A DNA stretch of 64,000 nucleotides from Bacillota bacterium (lineage in GTDB: Bacteria > Bacillota > Clostridia > Lachnospirales > Lachnospiraceae). Position 1 is the stretch's first letter. Every line of letters starts with the position of its first letter. Under the pieces are notes generated by a model, which saw only the letters and a program-made list of their open reading frames with translations, was not told the DNA's origin and searched no databases. The position numbers and the translations under genes are program-made. Location: positions 1 to 64,000 of the forward strand of contig JAEZJV010000003.1 of NCBI GenBank assembly GCA_023415635.1. Direction: 5' to 3'. Positions 18,239-27,076 of the stretch are shown here, piece after piece.

Positions 18239-20635
18239 ATGAATTACGGTTATTTTGATGAGAAGAACAAGGAGTATGTCATAACGAGGCCAGATACTCC
18301 GGCCCCCTGGGCAAATTACCTTGGATCACCAGAATATGGTGCCATCATTTCTAACAATGCGGGGGGTTACAGCTTTGTGAAAAGCGGTGCGAATGGTAGA
18401 ATTATCCGTTATATCTTTAATCAGGAGGATAAACCGGGAAGGTATGTTTATCTGCGTGATGATGATACAAGGGATTACTGGTCTGCTTCCTGGCAACCGG
18501 TAGGAAAGCCTCTGGGAGAGTACCAGAGTCAATGCCATCATGGAACTGCTTACACTACGATTAAAGCACAGTATAATGGGATTGAATCCGAAGTGCTTTA
18601 CTATGTACCTCTGAATGAGACACATGAAGTTTGGAAGGTGACAATAAAGAATACAGGTGACCAACCACGTAATATTTCCACCTTTGGCTTTGTTGAATTT
18701 ACCAATGAAAGCAATTATGAGAATGATCAGGTAAATTTACAATATTCCCTCTTCATTACCAAAACCTACTTTAAAGGAAACAATAAGATTCTGCAGGCGA
18801 TTAATGAAAATGAGCAAAAGGATGCAGAGGGCTCCAACCATAAGGAGCGCTTCTTTGGGATAGCTGGTGCGGAGGTGGCTTCCTATAACGGTGACAAGTC
18901 ACATTTCATTGGTGCATACCGTAGCTTTGGAAATCCGATTGCCGTTGAAAACGGAGAATGTGACAATGTATTGAATTATAACTCCAATGCCTGCGGTGCA
19001 CTTCATACCAGAATGACCCTATTGCCGAGAGAGAGCAGGGAATTTGTCTTCCTGCTGGGGCAGAAGAATGACAAGGAATCGAAGGTAATCCTTGATTCCT
19101 ATGCTGATTTAGGGACTGTTGATTCAGAGCTTGCCAAACTTAAGAAATATTGGCACGGTAAGCTTGCTAATTTCCAGGTAAATACTCCGGATGAGAATTT
19201 TAATGCGATGCTGAATACCTGGAATGCTTATCAATGTTTCATAACCTTTATCTGGTCCAGAGCGGCTTCCTTCATCTATGCAGGACTGCGAAACGGTTAC
19301 GGATATCGTGATACCGTACAGGATATTCAGGGTATTATCCATCTGGATCCAGTAATGGCTAAAGACAAAATCCGTTTTATGCTATCCGCTCAGGTGGATA
19401 ACGGCGGCGGTCTTCCTTTGGTAAAATTCGATCATAATGCGGGACATGAGGATACTCCGGATGATGCCTCCTATGTTCAGGCTACCGGTCATCCGGCATA
19501 TCGTGCCGACGATGCTCTCTGGTTATTCCCTACAGTATATAAATATATGGCAGAAACCGGTGACAAAAAGTTTCTGGATGAGATTATACCTTATGCCAAT
19601 AAGGATCAGGGAGATGTATATGATCATTTAAAGAGAGCAATCAACTTTTCCATGGAACGTCTCAGTGTCCATAATATGCCAGCGGGACTGCATGCGGATT
19701 GGAACGACTGCTTAAGGCTCGGTAAGAAGGGCGAATCCACCTTCGTCGCATTTCAGTTGTATTATGCCATGAGCGTAATCCGTAATATTGCCGAAGATAA
19801 AAATGACTTAGAATATATTGCGTACATAGATAAGGTTCAAAGGGAGTTGGGCGATACTCTGAATAAGTACTGCTGGGAGGAGGATCGTTTTATCCGTGGT
19901 TTCAAGGAGGATGGGCAGGTGATCGGATCCAAGAAGGATCCCGAAGCGAGCATGTGGGTGAATCCTCAATCCTGGTCTGTTATCAGCGGACACGCTACCA
20001 AGGAGCAGGCAGAGCTTGCACTGGAAAGTGTTCATAGGGAGTTGAATACAAATTATGGTGTAAGAACCATGGCTCCTTCCTATGTGGATCATGCCTTTGA
20101 AGGTGCCCTTGCTATTCTGTTCAACCCTTCAACCAAGGAGAACGGTGGTATCTTTTCTCAGCCACAGGGGTGGATTATACTTGCAGAAGCCTTGATGGGA
20201 CATGGGAACAGGGCTTATGAATATTTTACTGAAACCTGTCCTGCAACCCAGAATGACCATGCGGATATTCGTGTGATGGAGCCTTATGTTCACGGACAAT
20301 TTACTGAAGCCGATGAAAGTCCGTACCATGGACGTTCTCATACACACTGGCTGACAGGCACCGCTTCCACTGTCATGGTTGGGTGCGTAGAGGGAATTCT
20401 CGGCATGAGACCTGATTTGAATGGTTTGCTGATTGCTCCAAGTATTCCGAGTAACTGGAAAGAATTCACTATAAATAAAAGCTTCAGGGGAAAGAAGCTG
20501 AATATCAAGGTACAGAATCCGAATGGTGCGGAGGGCGGATACAAGGAGTTTTATGTAAACGGTGTCAGGTTCGAGAAGAATTATCTGTCCGAAAGTATGA
20601 TGAAGGATGAGAATGAGATTCTTTTAGTGATGTAA
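18239..20635 (+). CDS. GH94 disaccharide phosphorylase (cellobiose/chitobiose phosphorylase family)
   Basis: GH94 enzymes cleave beta-linked disaccharides with phosphate to give a sugar 1-phosphate, saving ATP. The 798-residue protein has the N-terminal beta-sandwich (MNYGYFDEKNKEYVITRPDT, NAGGYSF, GRYVYLRDDD) and the (alpha/alpha)6 barrel with the catalytic Asp490 in ADWNDCLRLG. The length excludes cellodextrin phosphorylase (near 980). The N-terminus reads closer to N,N'-diacetylchitobiose phosphorylase than to C. thermocellum cellobiose phosphorylase. However, PAYRADDALWLFP is unlike either reference I remember, so donor and acceptor are open. AAGGAGG precedes the ATG, and a terminator follows. 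It is likely cotranscribed with the GH8 gene. Confidence 0.82.
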   Translation: MNYGYFDEKNKEYVITRPDTPAPWANYLGSPEYGAIISNNAGGYSFVKSGANGRIIRYIFNQEDKPGRYVYLRDDDTRDYWSASWQPVGKPLGEYQSQCHHGTAYTTIKAQYNGIESEVLYYVPLNETHEVWKVTIKNTGDQPRNISTFGFVEFTNESNYENDQVNLQYSLFITKTYFKGNNKILQAINENEQKDAEGSNHKERFFGIAGAEVASYNGDKSHFIGAYRSFGNPIAVENGECDNVLNYNSNACGALHTRMTLLPRESREFVFLLGQKNDKESKVILDSYADLGTVDSELAKLKKYWHGKLANFQVNTPDENFNAMLNTWNAYQCFITFIWSRAASFIYAGLRNGYGYRDTVQDIQGIIHLDPVMAKDKIRFMLSAQVDNGGGLPLVKFDHNAGHEDTPDDASYVQATGHPAYRADDALWLFPTVYKYMAETGDKKFLDEIIPYANKDQGDVYDHLKRAINFSMERLSVHNMPAGLHADWNDCLRLGKKGESTFVAFQLYYAMSVIRNIAEDKNDLEYIAYIDKVQRELGDTLNKYCWEEDRFIRGFKEDGQVIGSKKDPEASMWVNPQSWSVISGHATKEQAELALESVHRELNTNYGVRTMAPSYVDHAFEGALAILFNPSTKENGGIFSQPQGWIILAEALMGHGNRAYEYFTETCPATQNDHADIRVMEPYVHGQFTEADESPYHGRSHTHWLTGTASTVMVGCVEGILGMRPDLNGLLIAPSIPSNWKEFTINKSFRGKKLNIKVQNPNGAEGGYKEFYVNGVRFEKNYLSESMMKDENEILLVM

Positions 20636-20651
20636 ACCTGTTATCTGAGAG

Positions 20652-20684
20652 CCGTCTTTGCCGTATAGGTAAAGACGGTTTTAA
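20652..20684 (+). terminator. Terminator after the GH94 gene
   Basis: CCGTCTTT (20652-20659) pairs with AAAGACGG (20671-20678), followed by TTTTAAT. Confidence 0.85.
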
Positions 20685-20747
20685 TAATAAGGGATGAGAA
20701 GCAGGATCGAAAGTGACGACAGGCAGGCATTATCTTCAAGGAACGGC

Positions 20748-20827
20748 ATACTTTAACTTAAATGTTGATAATAGATAAATTATGTCATATAATAAATCAG
20801 TAAAAAGTAATGATGTATACTTTAACT
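20748..20827 (+). repeat. Pair of 11-bp direct repeats flanking the kinase promoter
   Basis: ATACTTTAACT occurs at 20748-20758 and again at 20817-20827. One copy is upstream and one downstream of the promoter at 20765-20793. Regulator-binding repeats are possible. Confidence 0.5.
20765..20793 (+). promoter_or_regulatory. Promoter of the two-component operon
   Basis: TTGATA (20765-20770), a 17-bp spacer and TATAAT (20788-20793). The ATG at 20782 lies inside this promoter, which argues for the kinase start at 20845. Confidence 0.75.
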
Positions 20828-20844
20828 ATGGAAGGTCTGATATT

Positions 20845-22119
20845 ATGGATATATTTATCGTGCTAACACCTGTTATTACCCTCGTAACAGCACAGATCAC
20901 AGTGCTGGATCTGAGCCGGTTTAGACCGATGAAAAAAAAATATCTAATTTTGCTGATGCAATTAATCTTCCAGACGATCATATGCGGAGCAATATTAATT
21001 CACTACGGCTTAGAGGCATACGCGAAGTTTTTCTTTATTATTATGGATGTTCCTGCCTTAATAACCTTCTATTGGATGTCGGCGAGACGTGACTTCAGGG
21101 ATCTATTTACAGTTCTGATTACAATATTTATAAGCTTTACAATATCTCTTCCTTCCATATGGGTTTCGAGTTCTATTAGAGGAGGTTATTTATGGTATAA
21201 TCTGGTCAGAGCCATTTTCTTCTCTATAGTAATGCTCTTGCTTCATTACCGAGTCAGAGAGCGTTATCTCCAGATACAGGATGAAATAAAGCAGGGTTGG
21301 GGCATTTTCTGTATTCTGCCATTTCTCGGAATATTAATGTTAAGCTATCAATATGTAATCTATATCAGTAGAGGTGATTTCTTCCATTTAACAATGATTT
21401 GCTTTTTCTTACTTATACTGATGATAGCCGTCTTTTTCGTGTTCAATTATGTCTTAAATCAGTTGCATGGTAAATATCTGATGCAGGAGCAACAGCGGAT
21501 TCTCACTATGCAGAATAAGGTGCAGCAAGAGCAGTTTGAACGCCAAAGGGAAGCAGCTGAAATATCGAACCGCAGATGGCATGATCTCAGACATAGTACA
21601 CATCTGCTGATTGAGCTTATTGAATCCGGCAATGTCGAACAGGCACTCACTTACCTGAAAGAGCAAAGAGGTATGGAGCAAATTCCACAAACTGTATATT
21701 GTATCCATCCCGCTGTAAACAGCATTCTTTGCTTCTGGGCTGAGCGTTCCCAAAAAGCCGGAATTGAAATAGAGATACAGACAGACGTACCGGATAAGCT
21801 TTCAATTGATCCTATGGAGCTTTCCGCCTTGGTATCCAATGCGCTGGAAAATGCCTTCGAAGCCTGTTCAAAGCTTAGTGAGGATATAAAAAGATTTATT
21901 AAGGTGGAGGCTCATTATAATGGTAAGAGGCTAGCAATCAGCATAGTCAATTCCTGCGACAGTGAGGTGGAATTTGAAAAAGATATGCCGGTTTCCTCAA
22001 AAGTGGGAGGAGGAATTGGTGCCAGGAGCATTGCCTATACGGTTCAACGCTTTTCAGGAACGAAATTCTTTGAAGCAAAGGATTGTATTTTTACCGCCAG
22101 ATTTGTTCTTAAGGTGTGA
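20845..22119 (+). CDS. GHKL-type sensor histidine kinase (AgrC/LytS-like group)
   Basis: The 424-residue protein has about six hydrophobic helices in residues 1-205, then a coiled linker and a kinase core. The H-box RWHDLRHSTHLL places the phosphorylated histidine at about 246. The ATPase domain has ALVSNALENAFEAC (N box) and a short GGGIGARSI G-loop, typical of the HATPase_c_5/GHKL class paired with LytTR regulators. The start at 20845 is chosen because GGAAGG precedes it and the earlier ATG lies within the promoter. The regulator gene follows after 22 bp. No AgrD-like peptide gene was recognised next to it, so the signal is unknown. Confidence 0.85.
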   Translation: MDIFIVLTPVITLVTAQITVLDLSRFRPMKKKYLILLMQLIFQTIICGAILIHYGLEAYAKFFFIIMDVPALITFYWMSARRDFRDLFTVLITIFISFTISLPSIWVSSSIRGGYLWYNLVRAIFFSIVMLLLHYRVRERYLQIQDEIKQGWGIFCILPFLGILMLSYQYVIYISRGDFFHLTMICFFLLILMIAVFFVFNYVLNQLHGKYLMQEQQRILTMQNKVQQEQFERQREAAEISNRRWHDLRHSTHLLIELIESGNVEQALTYLKEQRGMEQIPQTVYCIHPAVNSILCFWAERSQKAGIEIEIQTDVPDKLSIDPMELSALVSNALENAFEACSKLSEDIKRFIKVEAHYNGKRLAISIVNSCDSEVEFEKDMPVSSKVGGGIGARSIAYTVQRFSGTKFFEAKDCIFTARFVLKV

Positions 22120-22141
22120 CTATATATAGGGAGGTATAAGT

Positions 22142-22870
22142 ATGATAAGAATTGCAATCTGTGATGATAATGAGATGGAGTTAAGCAGGACGAAGGTTAT
22201 GTGCAGCGTTTATGCTGTTCGGAATCCCGAGCTTGAGATACAATTGACGACTTTTCAGGATCCTGTTGAGTTAATGGATATTATCCGTAATCAGCACGAT
22301 GCCTTTGATATCCTGCTTTTAGATATCTATATGCCGAAACTTACCGGAATGGAGCTGGCCCGTGAGGTTCATGAACTAGCAGAGCAATGCCAGCTGATCT
22401 TCCTCACGACCTCACGCGAGCATGCAATCGAAGCATTTTCCCTGCATGCTGCTCATTATCTGGTAAAACCGTTTACTTCTGGGCAATTAGAGGATGCCTT
22501 ATCAAAAGCAACCGCTGTAATCCAAAAGTATCAACAGAGGAAAATTATACTGAAAACCTTAACAGGCTTACGAAGGATTGATATAACTGATATCGTATAT
22601 AGTGAGACAGATAAGCATATTCAGAATATCTATCTGGCAGATAATGAACGAATACAGGTAAGAATAAGTAACAGTGAGTTTTATACAATACTATCTGCGG
22701 AACCCCGTTTTTTTAAATGTGGCAGTACTTATATTATCAATCTTGACAGGATTACAGAAATAACAACACAGCATATCTTATTTGATAATGGGAAGGCCAT
22801 ACCTGTGCAACGAAGGCAGTATCGTGAATTACTGGATCGTTATACTGCATATTCCCTGCAAGTGTTTTAG
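22142..22870 (+). CDS. LytTR-family response regulator
   Basis: The 242-residue protein has a receiver domain (1-120) with acidic pair Asp8-Asp9, phospho-acceptor Asp61 in LLLDIYMPK, Thr/Ser in FLTTS and Lys in HYLVKPF. A C-terminal LytTR DNA-binding domain (about 135-240) has DIVYSETDKHIQNIY, FFKCGSTYIINLDRI and PVQRRQYREL. It is the partner of the upstream GHKL kinase, with GGGAGG before its ATG. Such pairs control bacteriocin, wall or peptide-signalling genes; the targets cannot be told here. Confidence 0.9.
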   Translation: MIRIAICDDNEMELSRTKVMCSVYAVRNPELEIQLTTFQDPVELMDIIRNQHDAFDILLLDIYMPKLTGMELAREVHELAEQCQLIFLTTSREHAIEAFSLHAAHYLVKPFTSGQLEDALSKATAVIQKYQQRKIILKTLTGLRRIDITDIVYSETDKHIQNIYLADNERIQVRISNSEFYTILSAEPRFFKCGSTYIINLDRITEITTQHILFDNGKAIPVQRRQYRELLDRYTAYSLQVF

Positions 22871-22983
22871 CCGATTGTGCAATATACTAGCCAATCATGC
22901 CAAGTGTATTGAATATTATGCCAAATAATTTATGATGGTATTAAATATTATGATACATTCTGAAAGGAATAGGAGGCATATGT

Positions 22984-23211
22984 TTGGCATATTCGAGTAT
23001 TGATCGTACAAGAGAAGTAGAGGAGAGTCGGTTTGAAGTAGTTGTAGCATCTACAGATTTTTGCCGGCATTATAAAAAGCATCCGGATACTTTTTTATTG
23101 CGGAAGGAGTGCTGGACCTGTTTATACGGTGATTTTGGTGCAGATAGCGGGAATGCAAGTGAAAGCGGCAGATGCACCTATATACTAAAAAACTCAAGTA
23201 AGAATGTATAA
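22984..23211 (+). CDS. Small cysteine-containing protein, TTG start
   Basis: A 75-residue protein begins with TTG, placed seven bases after a perfect AGGAGG (22971-22976). An out-of-frame ATG at 22980 is too close to that site and yields only seven codons. The C-terminal half reads KECWTCLYGDFGADSG...GRCTY. The Cys-x2-Cys plus a further Cys after about 20 residues suggests a small metal- or redox-binding knot. I have a vague memory of similar short proteins in Lachnospiraceae but can name no family. It sits just after the two-component genes and may be part of that transcript. Confidence 0.6.
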   Translation: MAYSSIDRTREVEESRFEVVVASTDFCRHYKKHPDTFLLRKECWTCLYGDFGADSGNASESGRCTYILKNSSKNV

Positions 23212-23217
23212 CTACGA

Positions 23218-23268
23218 AGCGTAGGGTATTTATGTCATATATTGGCATGGATGCTTTACGCTATTTTT
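23218..23268 (+). terminator. Possible terminator after the small Cys protein
   Basis: AGCGTA (23218-23223) pairs with TACGCT (23257-23262), with further imperfect pairing inside, followed by ATTTTTA. Confidence 0.45.
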
Positions 23269-23479
23269 ATGCCTGTTAATCGTTGGAAGATATTGTATGG
23301 GTCATTTATATGACATGATGTATATCCTGACAGCAATTCAAGGAAGAATATATATTGTAGCCTTCTATGGATGAAGTTCCAATAAAACCTGAATGAAATT
23401 TGGCAACCTTGATTATTGAAGCTCGTCTATTTCATGAAGTGATACTATGTATGTGTAAAACCAGTAAAGGAAGAGAGCT

Positions 23480-24682
23480 ATGAGAGATAAGGACAGAGCT
23501 AATTCAGATTCAATGCGTAATATAGCTGGGGATACTTATGACGATCAGACCGATGAATTACTAGATGATGTAAGAAAAACCTTAAGTGAACAGGTGAATG
23601 ATACCCTAAAGCAGGAGAACAGCGGGAACTTAATGAAAAAGAAGAAGGTCAGAGAGAAAAAACGGACTGGAAAGGTGTTCAAATATGTAGTTATACCATT
23701 GGTATTATTAATGACCGCATTTATGATATTGATTAATACGGAATTCGGAAAAAGCCTGATCCTCAGGATGATCGGTAATTACAGCTACAATAAGCTGGAT
23801 TATGTAGCTCCGGAGCAGGAAGCCTCAAATTCCGGAAACACCGGGCAGGAGGAACAGGATAAAACAGAAGCCGAAGGAAATCAGAATAAAAACGTATCCA
23901 ATATTTTGCTGATCGGAATGGAGACCTTTGGCGGTGCAGAAAATACGGATACGATGATCATAGCTTCCCTTGATTCGAAAAACAATGTCATCAAGCTTAC
24001 CTCTCTTATGAGGGACTTATATGTTGAGATTCCCGGATATAGCAATTCCAAATTAAACTCAGCCTATGCCAAAGGAGGCATCAATAAACTCTATGCAACC
24101 ATTGAGAAGAATTTCGGAGTTACCATGGATGGCTATGCCTTGGTGGATTTCGAGGATTTTGAACAGGTTATCGATTATATCGGAGGGATTGAAATCTCAT
24201 TAACACAGAGGGAAGCTAATTACCTCAATTCCACCAATTATATCTCTAATCCCGCCTATCGCAATGTGATTGCAGGACCGCAGCACATGAATGGAAATCA
24301 AGTTTTGGGTTATTGCAGGATAAGAAAGGTTCCTACGGAGACGGAGAATAATGATTTTGGGCGCACTCAGAGGCAGAGGATTGTACTTGATAAAATCTTT
24401 AAAAAATTAAAAACGAAAAATATAATTCAGTTAGGCATTATCATGAATAATATTCTTTCCAATATCGACATCAAGACAGATATTACAAAGGAAGAATTTA
24501 ATAAGTACCTCCAGCAGGCAGCTGATTTAAAAAAGAGTAATATCGAAACCTTAAGGATACCGATAGATAACAGCTATACGAATGTATCTTACTCAGACCA
24601 CTATGTGAAGGATGTACTTGTTCCGATAAGCTGGGAGGATACCAGAAAGAAGCTTTATGATTTTATTTATGGAGAGCAATAA
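23480..24682 (+). CDS. LytR-CpsA-Psr (LCP) family wall-polymer ligase
   Basis: LCP enzymes transfer teichoic acid or capsule polymers from lipid carriers to peptidoglycan outside the membrane. The 400-residue protein has a long charged cytoplasmic N-terminus (about 1-70, with KKKKVREKKRTGK), one membrane helix (about 72-92) and a linker rich in Glu, Gln and Asn. The LCP domain follows: NILLIGMETFGGAENTDTMIIASLD, SLMRDLYVEIPG with the catalytic Arg, and NSAYAKGG. AAAGGAAG precedes the ATG. The acyltransferase and CDP-glycerol transferase genes nearby fit a wall-polymer theme. Confidence 0.92.
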   Translation: MRDKDRANSDSMRNIAGDTYDDQTDELLDDVRKTLSEQVNDTLKQENSGNLMKKKKVREKKRTGKVFKYVVIPLVLLMTAFMILINTEFGKSLILRMIGNYSYNKLDYVAPEQEASNSGNTGQEEQDKTEAEGNQNKNVSNILLIGMETFGGAENTDTMIIASLDSKNNVIKLTSLMRDLYVEIPGYSNSKLNSAYAKGGINKLYATIEKNFGVTMDGYALVDFEDFEQVIDYIGGIEISLTQREANYLNSTNYISNPAYRNVIAGPQHMNGNQVLGYCRIRKVPTETENNDFGRTQRQRIVLDKIFKKLKTKNIIQLGIIMNNILSNIDIKTDITKEEFNKYLQQAADLKKSNIETLRIPIDNSYTNVSYSDHYVKDVLVPISWEDTRKKLYDFIYGEQ

Positions 24683-24708
24683 GCCTTTTCTAATCACAGC
24701 CGGATCAT

Positions 24709-25839
24709 TTATGCCTGCCACAGCAGATAAAAAAGATATAGCACAGCCAAAAAGCATAGGTTGTAACATGTAAATTCTTTAAGGTAACGGCCTTTTTCGG
24801 CATTTGATGTCCGACAGTAGAATTTATAACTGATCAGGCTTGCCAGAGAAGCAACCAGAGTTCCAAGTCCTCCGAGATCGGCCCCCAGAATCATGGCTCT
24901 GTACTCCCCTGTGAAAGCAGATAATAATACGGCAGCCGGAACATTACTGATTAACTGGCTTGCCAGAACAGCTACAAGCAGCTCCCGGCTTTTCAAGAGG
25001 GATGCAAGCAGCTCACGGATAGCTGGAATACTTCCGATATTACCCACAAAGATAAAGAAAAAGACAAAGGTTAAAAGCAGGAAATAATCCACCCTTTTTA
25101 AAACCTTCCGGTCAAATAACAGGATACTGAAGAATACAAGAAGAAATGTGATGCGATAATCAATAAAATGCAGTACGCATGCAAGACAGACCAGAAAAAG
25201 AACTCCGTAAAGAATAATACGGTAGGGACGGTTCCGGTTTGTCTTTTTTTCATTTTGTAAGGTAAAGCTGATATGCTCCTTAGGAATAAAGCTGATACAA
25301 ATAATCAATAATAAAGATGACAATGCGACGAAGGGAAAAGTGATGCTGAGAAATTCACCGATAGGGACACTATAATAGGAATACAGGTAAAGATTCTGCG
25401 GATTTCCTACAGGAGTCAGCATGCTTCCGAGGTTGGCAGCGATGGTCTGCAGGACTATGATACGAAGCAGATAATCCATCTTATCAGTCATTGTCAGAAT
25501 TAATATAGTAAAGGGGACAAAGGTAATTAAGGCCACATCATTGGTAATCCACATAGATGATAGAAAGCAGAGAATTACCAGTACAAAGCTGATGGAACGG
25601 GTATTGGCAACTCTCATCAGAAGCTTCTCCGAGAGTAACACAAAGATACCGGTCTCATCATAGCCTGCTACCACCGCCATTAGGCAGAATAGGAGTCCCA
25701 GTACTCGGAAATCGATATAGGTAAGATAAGCGGGCGACGGTGGCACCAATAACATACTAAGAACCGCCAGGAGACCGGAGATAAATAATACAGTATCTTC
25801 TCTTATAAGCTGTATAAAACGTTTTGCAATTTTTAACAT
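24709..25839 (-). CDS. SLC13/ArsB-NhaD-type membrane permease
   Basis: The 376-residue integral membrane protein has about ten hydrophobic helices. Ion-transporter superfamily marks are ITNDVALITFVPF and TPVGNPQNLYLY, the paired Asn-containing hairpins of citrate/arsenite/sodium-proton carriers. The substrate is not evident; YbiR-like anion permeases look closest. The start is set at 25839 because AAAGGAAAA precedes that ATG. An upstream in-frame start at 25890 has no ribosome site. It is convergent with the LCP gene and divergent from the acyltransferase gene. Confidence 0.8.
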   Translation of the reverse strand: MLKIAKRFIQLIREDTVLFISGLLAVLSMLLVPPSPAYLTYIDFRVLGLLFCLMAVVAGYDETGIFVLLSEKLLMRVANTRSISFVLVILCFLSSMWITNDVALITFVPFTILILTMTDKMDYLLRIIVLQTIAANLGSMLTPVGNPQNLYLYSYYSVPIGEFLSITFPFVALSSLLLIICISFIPKEHISFTLQNEKKTNRNRPYRIILYGVLFLVCLACVLHFIDYRITFLLVFFSILLFDRKVLKRVDYFLLLTFVFFFIFVGNIGSIPAIRELLASLLKSRELLVAVLASQLISNVPAAVLLSAFTGEYRAMILGADLGGLGTLVASLASLISYKFYCRTSNAEKGRYLKEFTCYNLCFLAVLYLFYLLWQA

Positions 25840-26031
25840 AAGACTTTTTCCTTTATTATTGCATTTTTTTAATAAAGTGCTACAATACATAAGGCTGTAT
25901 GAGAATACGAAGCAATTTTACATCAAATAATGACTTAAGGCAATCGTAAGAATTAATTTATTGCATGAAATGATTTTCTTTGTTAAAATCTAGTTGTCTA
26001 TTACAGACATTATAAGGAGTAATTAATAATA

Positions 26032-27045
26032 ATGGAATACAACAAAGCAATCAATCCTGTGATTGTGAAGGATAAACCCAGAGATTATCTGATGGATAAT
26101 CTTCGGGCAATTTTAATTATGCTGGTAGTGTTGGGACATCTCCTGACCTCAATGAAAAACCATAATGAAATAATAAAAAGTATTTATATTTTTATCTATA
26201 CATTTCATATGCCTGCAATGGTTTTTGTTTCAGGATACTTTTCCAAGAATCTTGAGAAGATCAGAAGCAATGCCTTTGTAACAATATTCATTCCCTATCT
26301 AATACTGAATATCATTAATTACATATATAAACTATTTGTAATTAAGGAAGAATTTTATCACTTTCAGGTATTTAAGCCTAGCTGGGGCTTATGGTATTTG
26401 CTGGCATTATTCTTATGGAAATTTTTCTTAAAGGATTTATTGAAGCTTCGTCATCTGTTGTTTTTCAGCTTTGTAGTGGCTGTTCTCAGCGGTTTAAGCG
26501 GGGAATTCGACGAATATATTGCACTTGCCAGAACGGTATGTTTTCTGCCGTTCTTTGTATTGGGCAATTATTGCAGATCCAAACACATAGCAAGGATACG
26601 TAAGTTACCAAAGATTTTATCCTGTATTATCCTTATTACAGTTGCTGCTATTTCAATGTATGCTTCCTATCAGGGAAGTTTTAATACAGAGATTTTGTAT
26701 TTTAGGTCGCCTTATCCGAAGGATATTCAGATAGGGGGTATGCTGCAGCGTATCATTCTATATGTGGTTGCCTTATGCATGCTGATTGCATTGATAAATC
26801 TAGTAACCTCAAAAAGGACTTTCCTGTCCTATTTGGGCAGGAATACGATGTCGGTATATATTCTACATCTATTTGTGATACCGCTATTGGAAAAACTGGC
26901 GCTTTATCAGGATCACCCGTATCTGTATCTGATTTATTCGGTGATCATGACGGTTATTATTAATTACCTTTTTACAAGGAAGGGTGTAATACAGGCTTAC
27001 GATACTGTGATGAACAAACTGACCGGATTTATGCTAAAGGATTAA
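26032..27045 (+). CDS. Acyltransferase-3 family membrane protein
   Basis: The 337-residue protein has about ten membrane helices and the N-terminal DNLRAILIMLVVLGHLLTS. Its His in the LGH motif is the expected acyl-transfer residue. Members of this family add acetyl or other acyl groups to sugars of wall or surface polymers (fucose 4-O-acetylase-like type). AAGGAG precedes the ATG. The next gene, which builds a glycerol-phosphate polymer, starts 32 bp later, so O-acylation of that polymer is a reasonable inference. Confidence 0.85.
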   Translation: MEYNKAINPVIVKDKPRDYLMDNLRAILIMLVVLGHLLTSMKNHNEIIKSIYIFIYTFHMPAMVFVSGYFSKNLEKIRSNAFVTIFIPYLILNIINYIYKLFVIKEEFYHFQVFKPSWGLWYLLALFLWKFFLKDLLKLRHLLFFSFVVAVLSGLSGEFDEYIALARTVCFLPFFVLGNYCRSKHIARIRKLPKILSCIILITVAAISMYASYQGSFNTEILYFRSPYPKDIQIGGMLQRIILYVVALCMLIALINLVTSKRTFLSYLGRNTMSVYILHLFVIPLLEKLALYQDHPYLYLIYSVIMTVIINYLFTRKGVIQAYDTVMNKLTGFMLKD

Positions 27046-27076
27046 TCAATTATTCTTGAATTGAGAAAGGCAAGGT

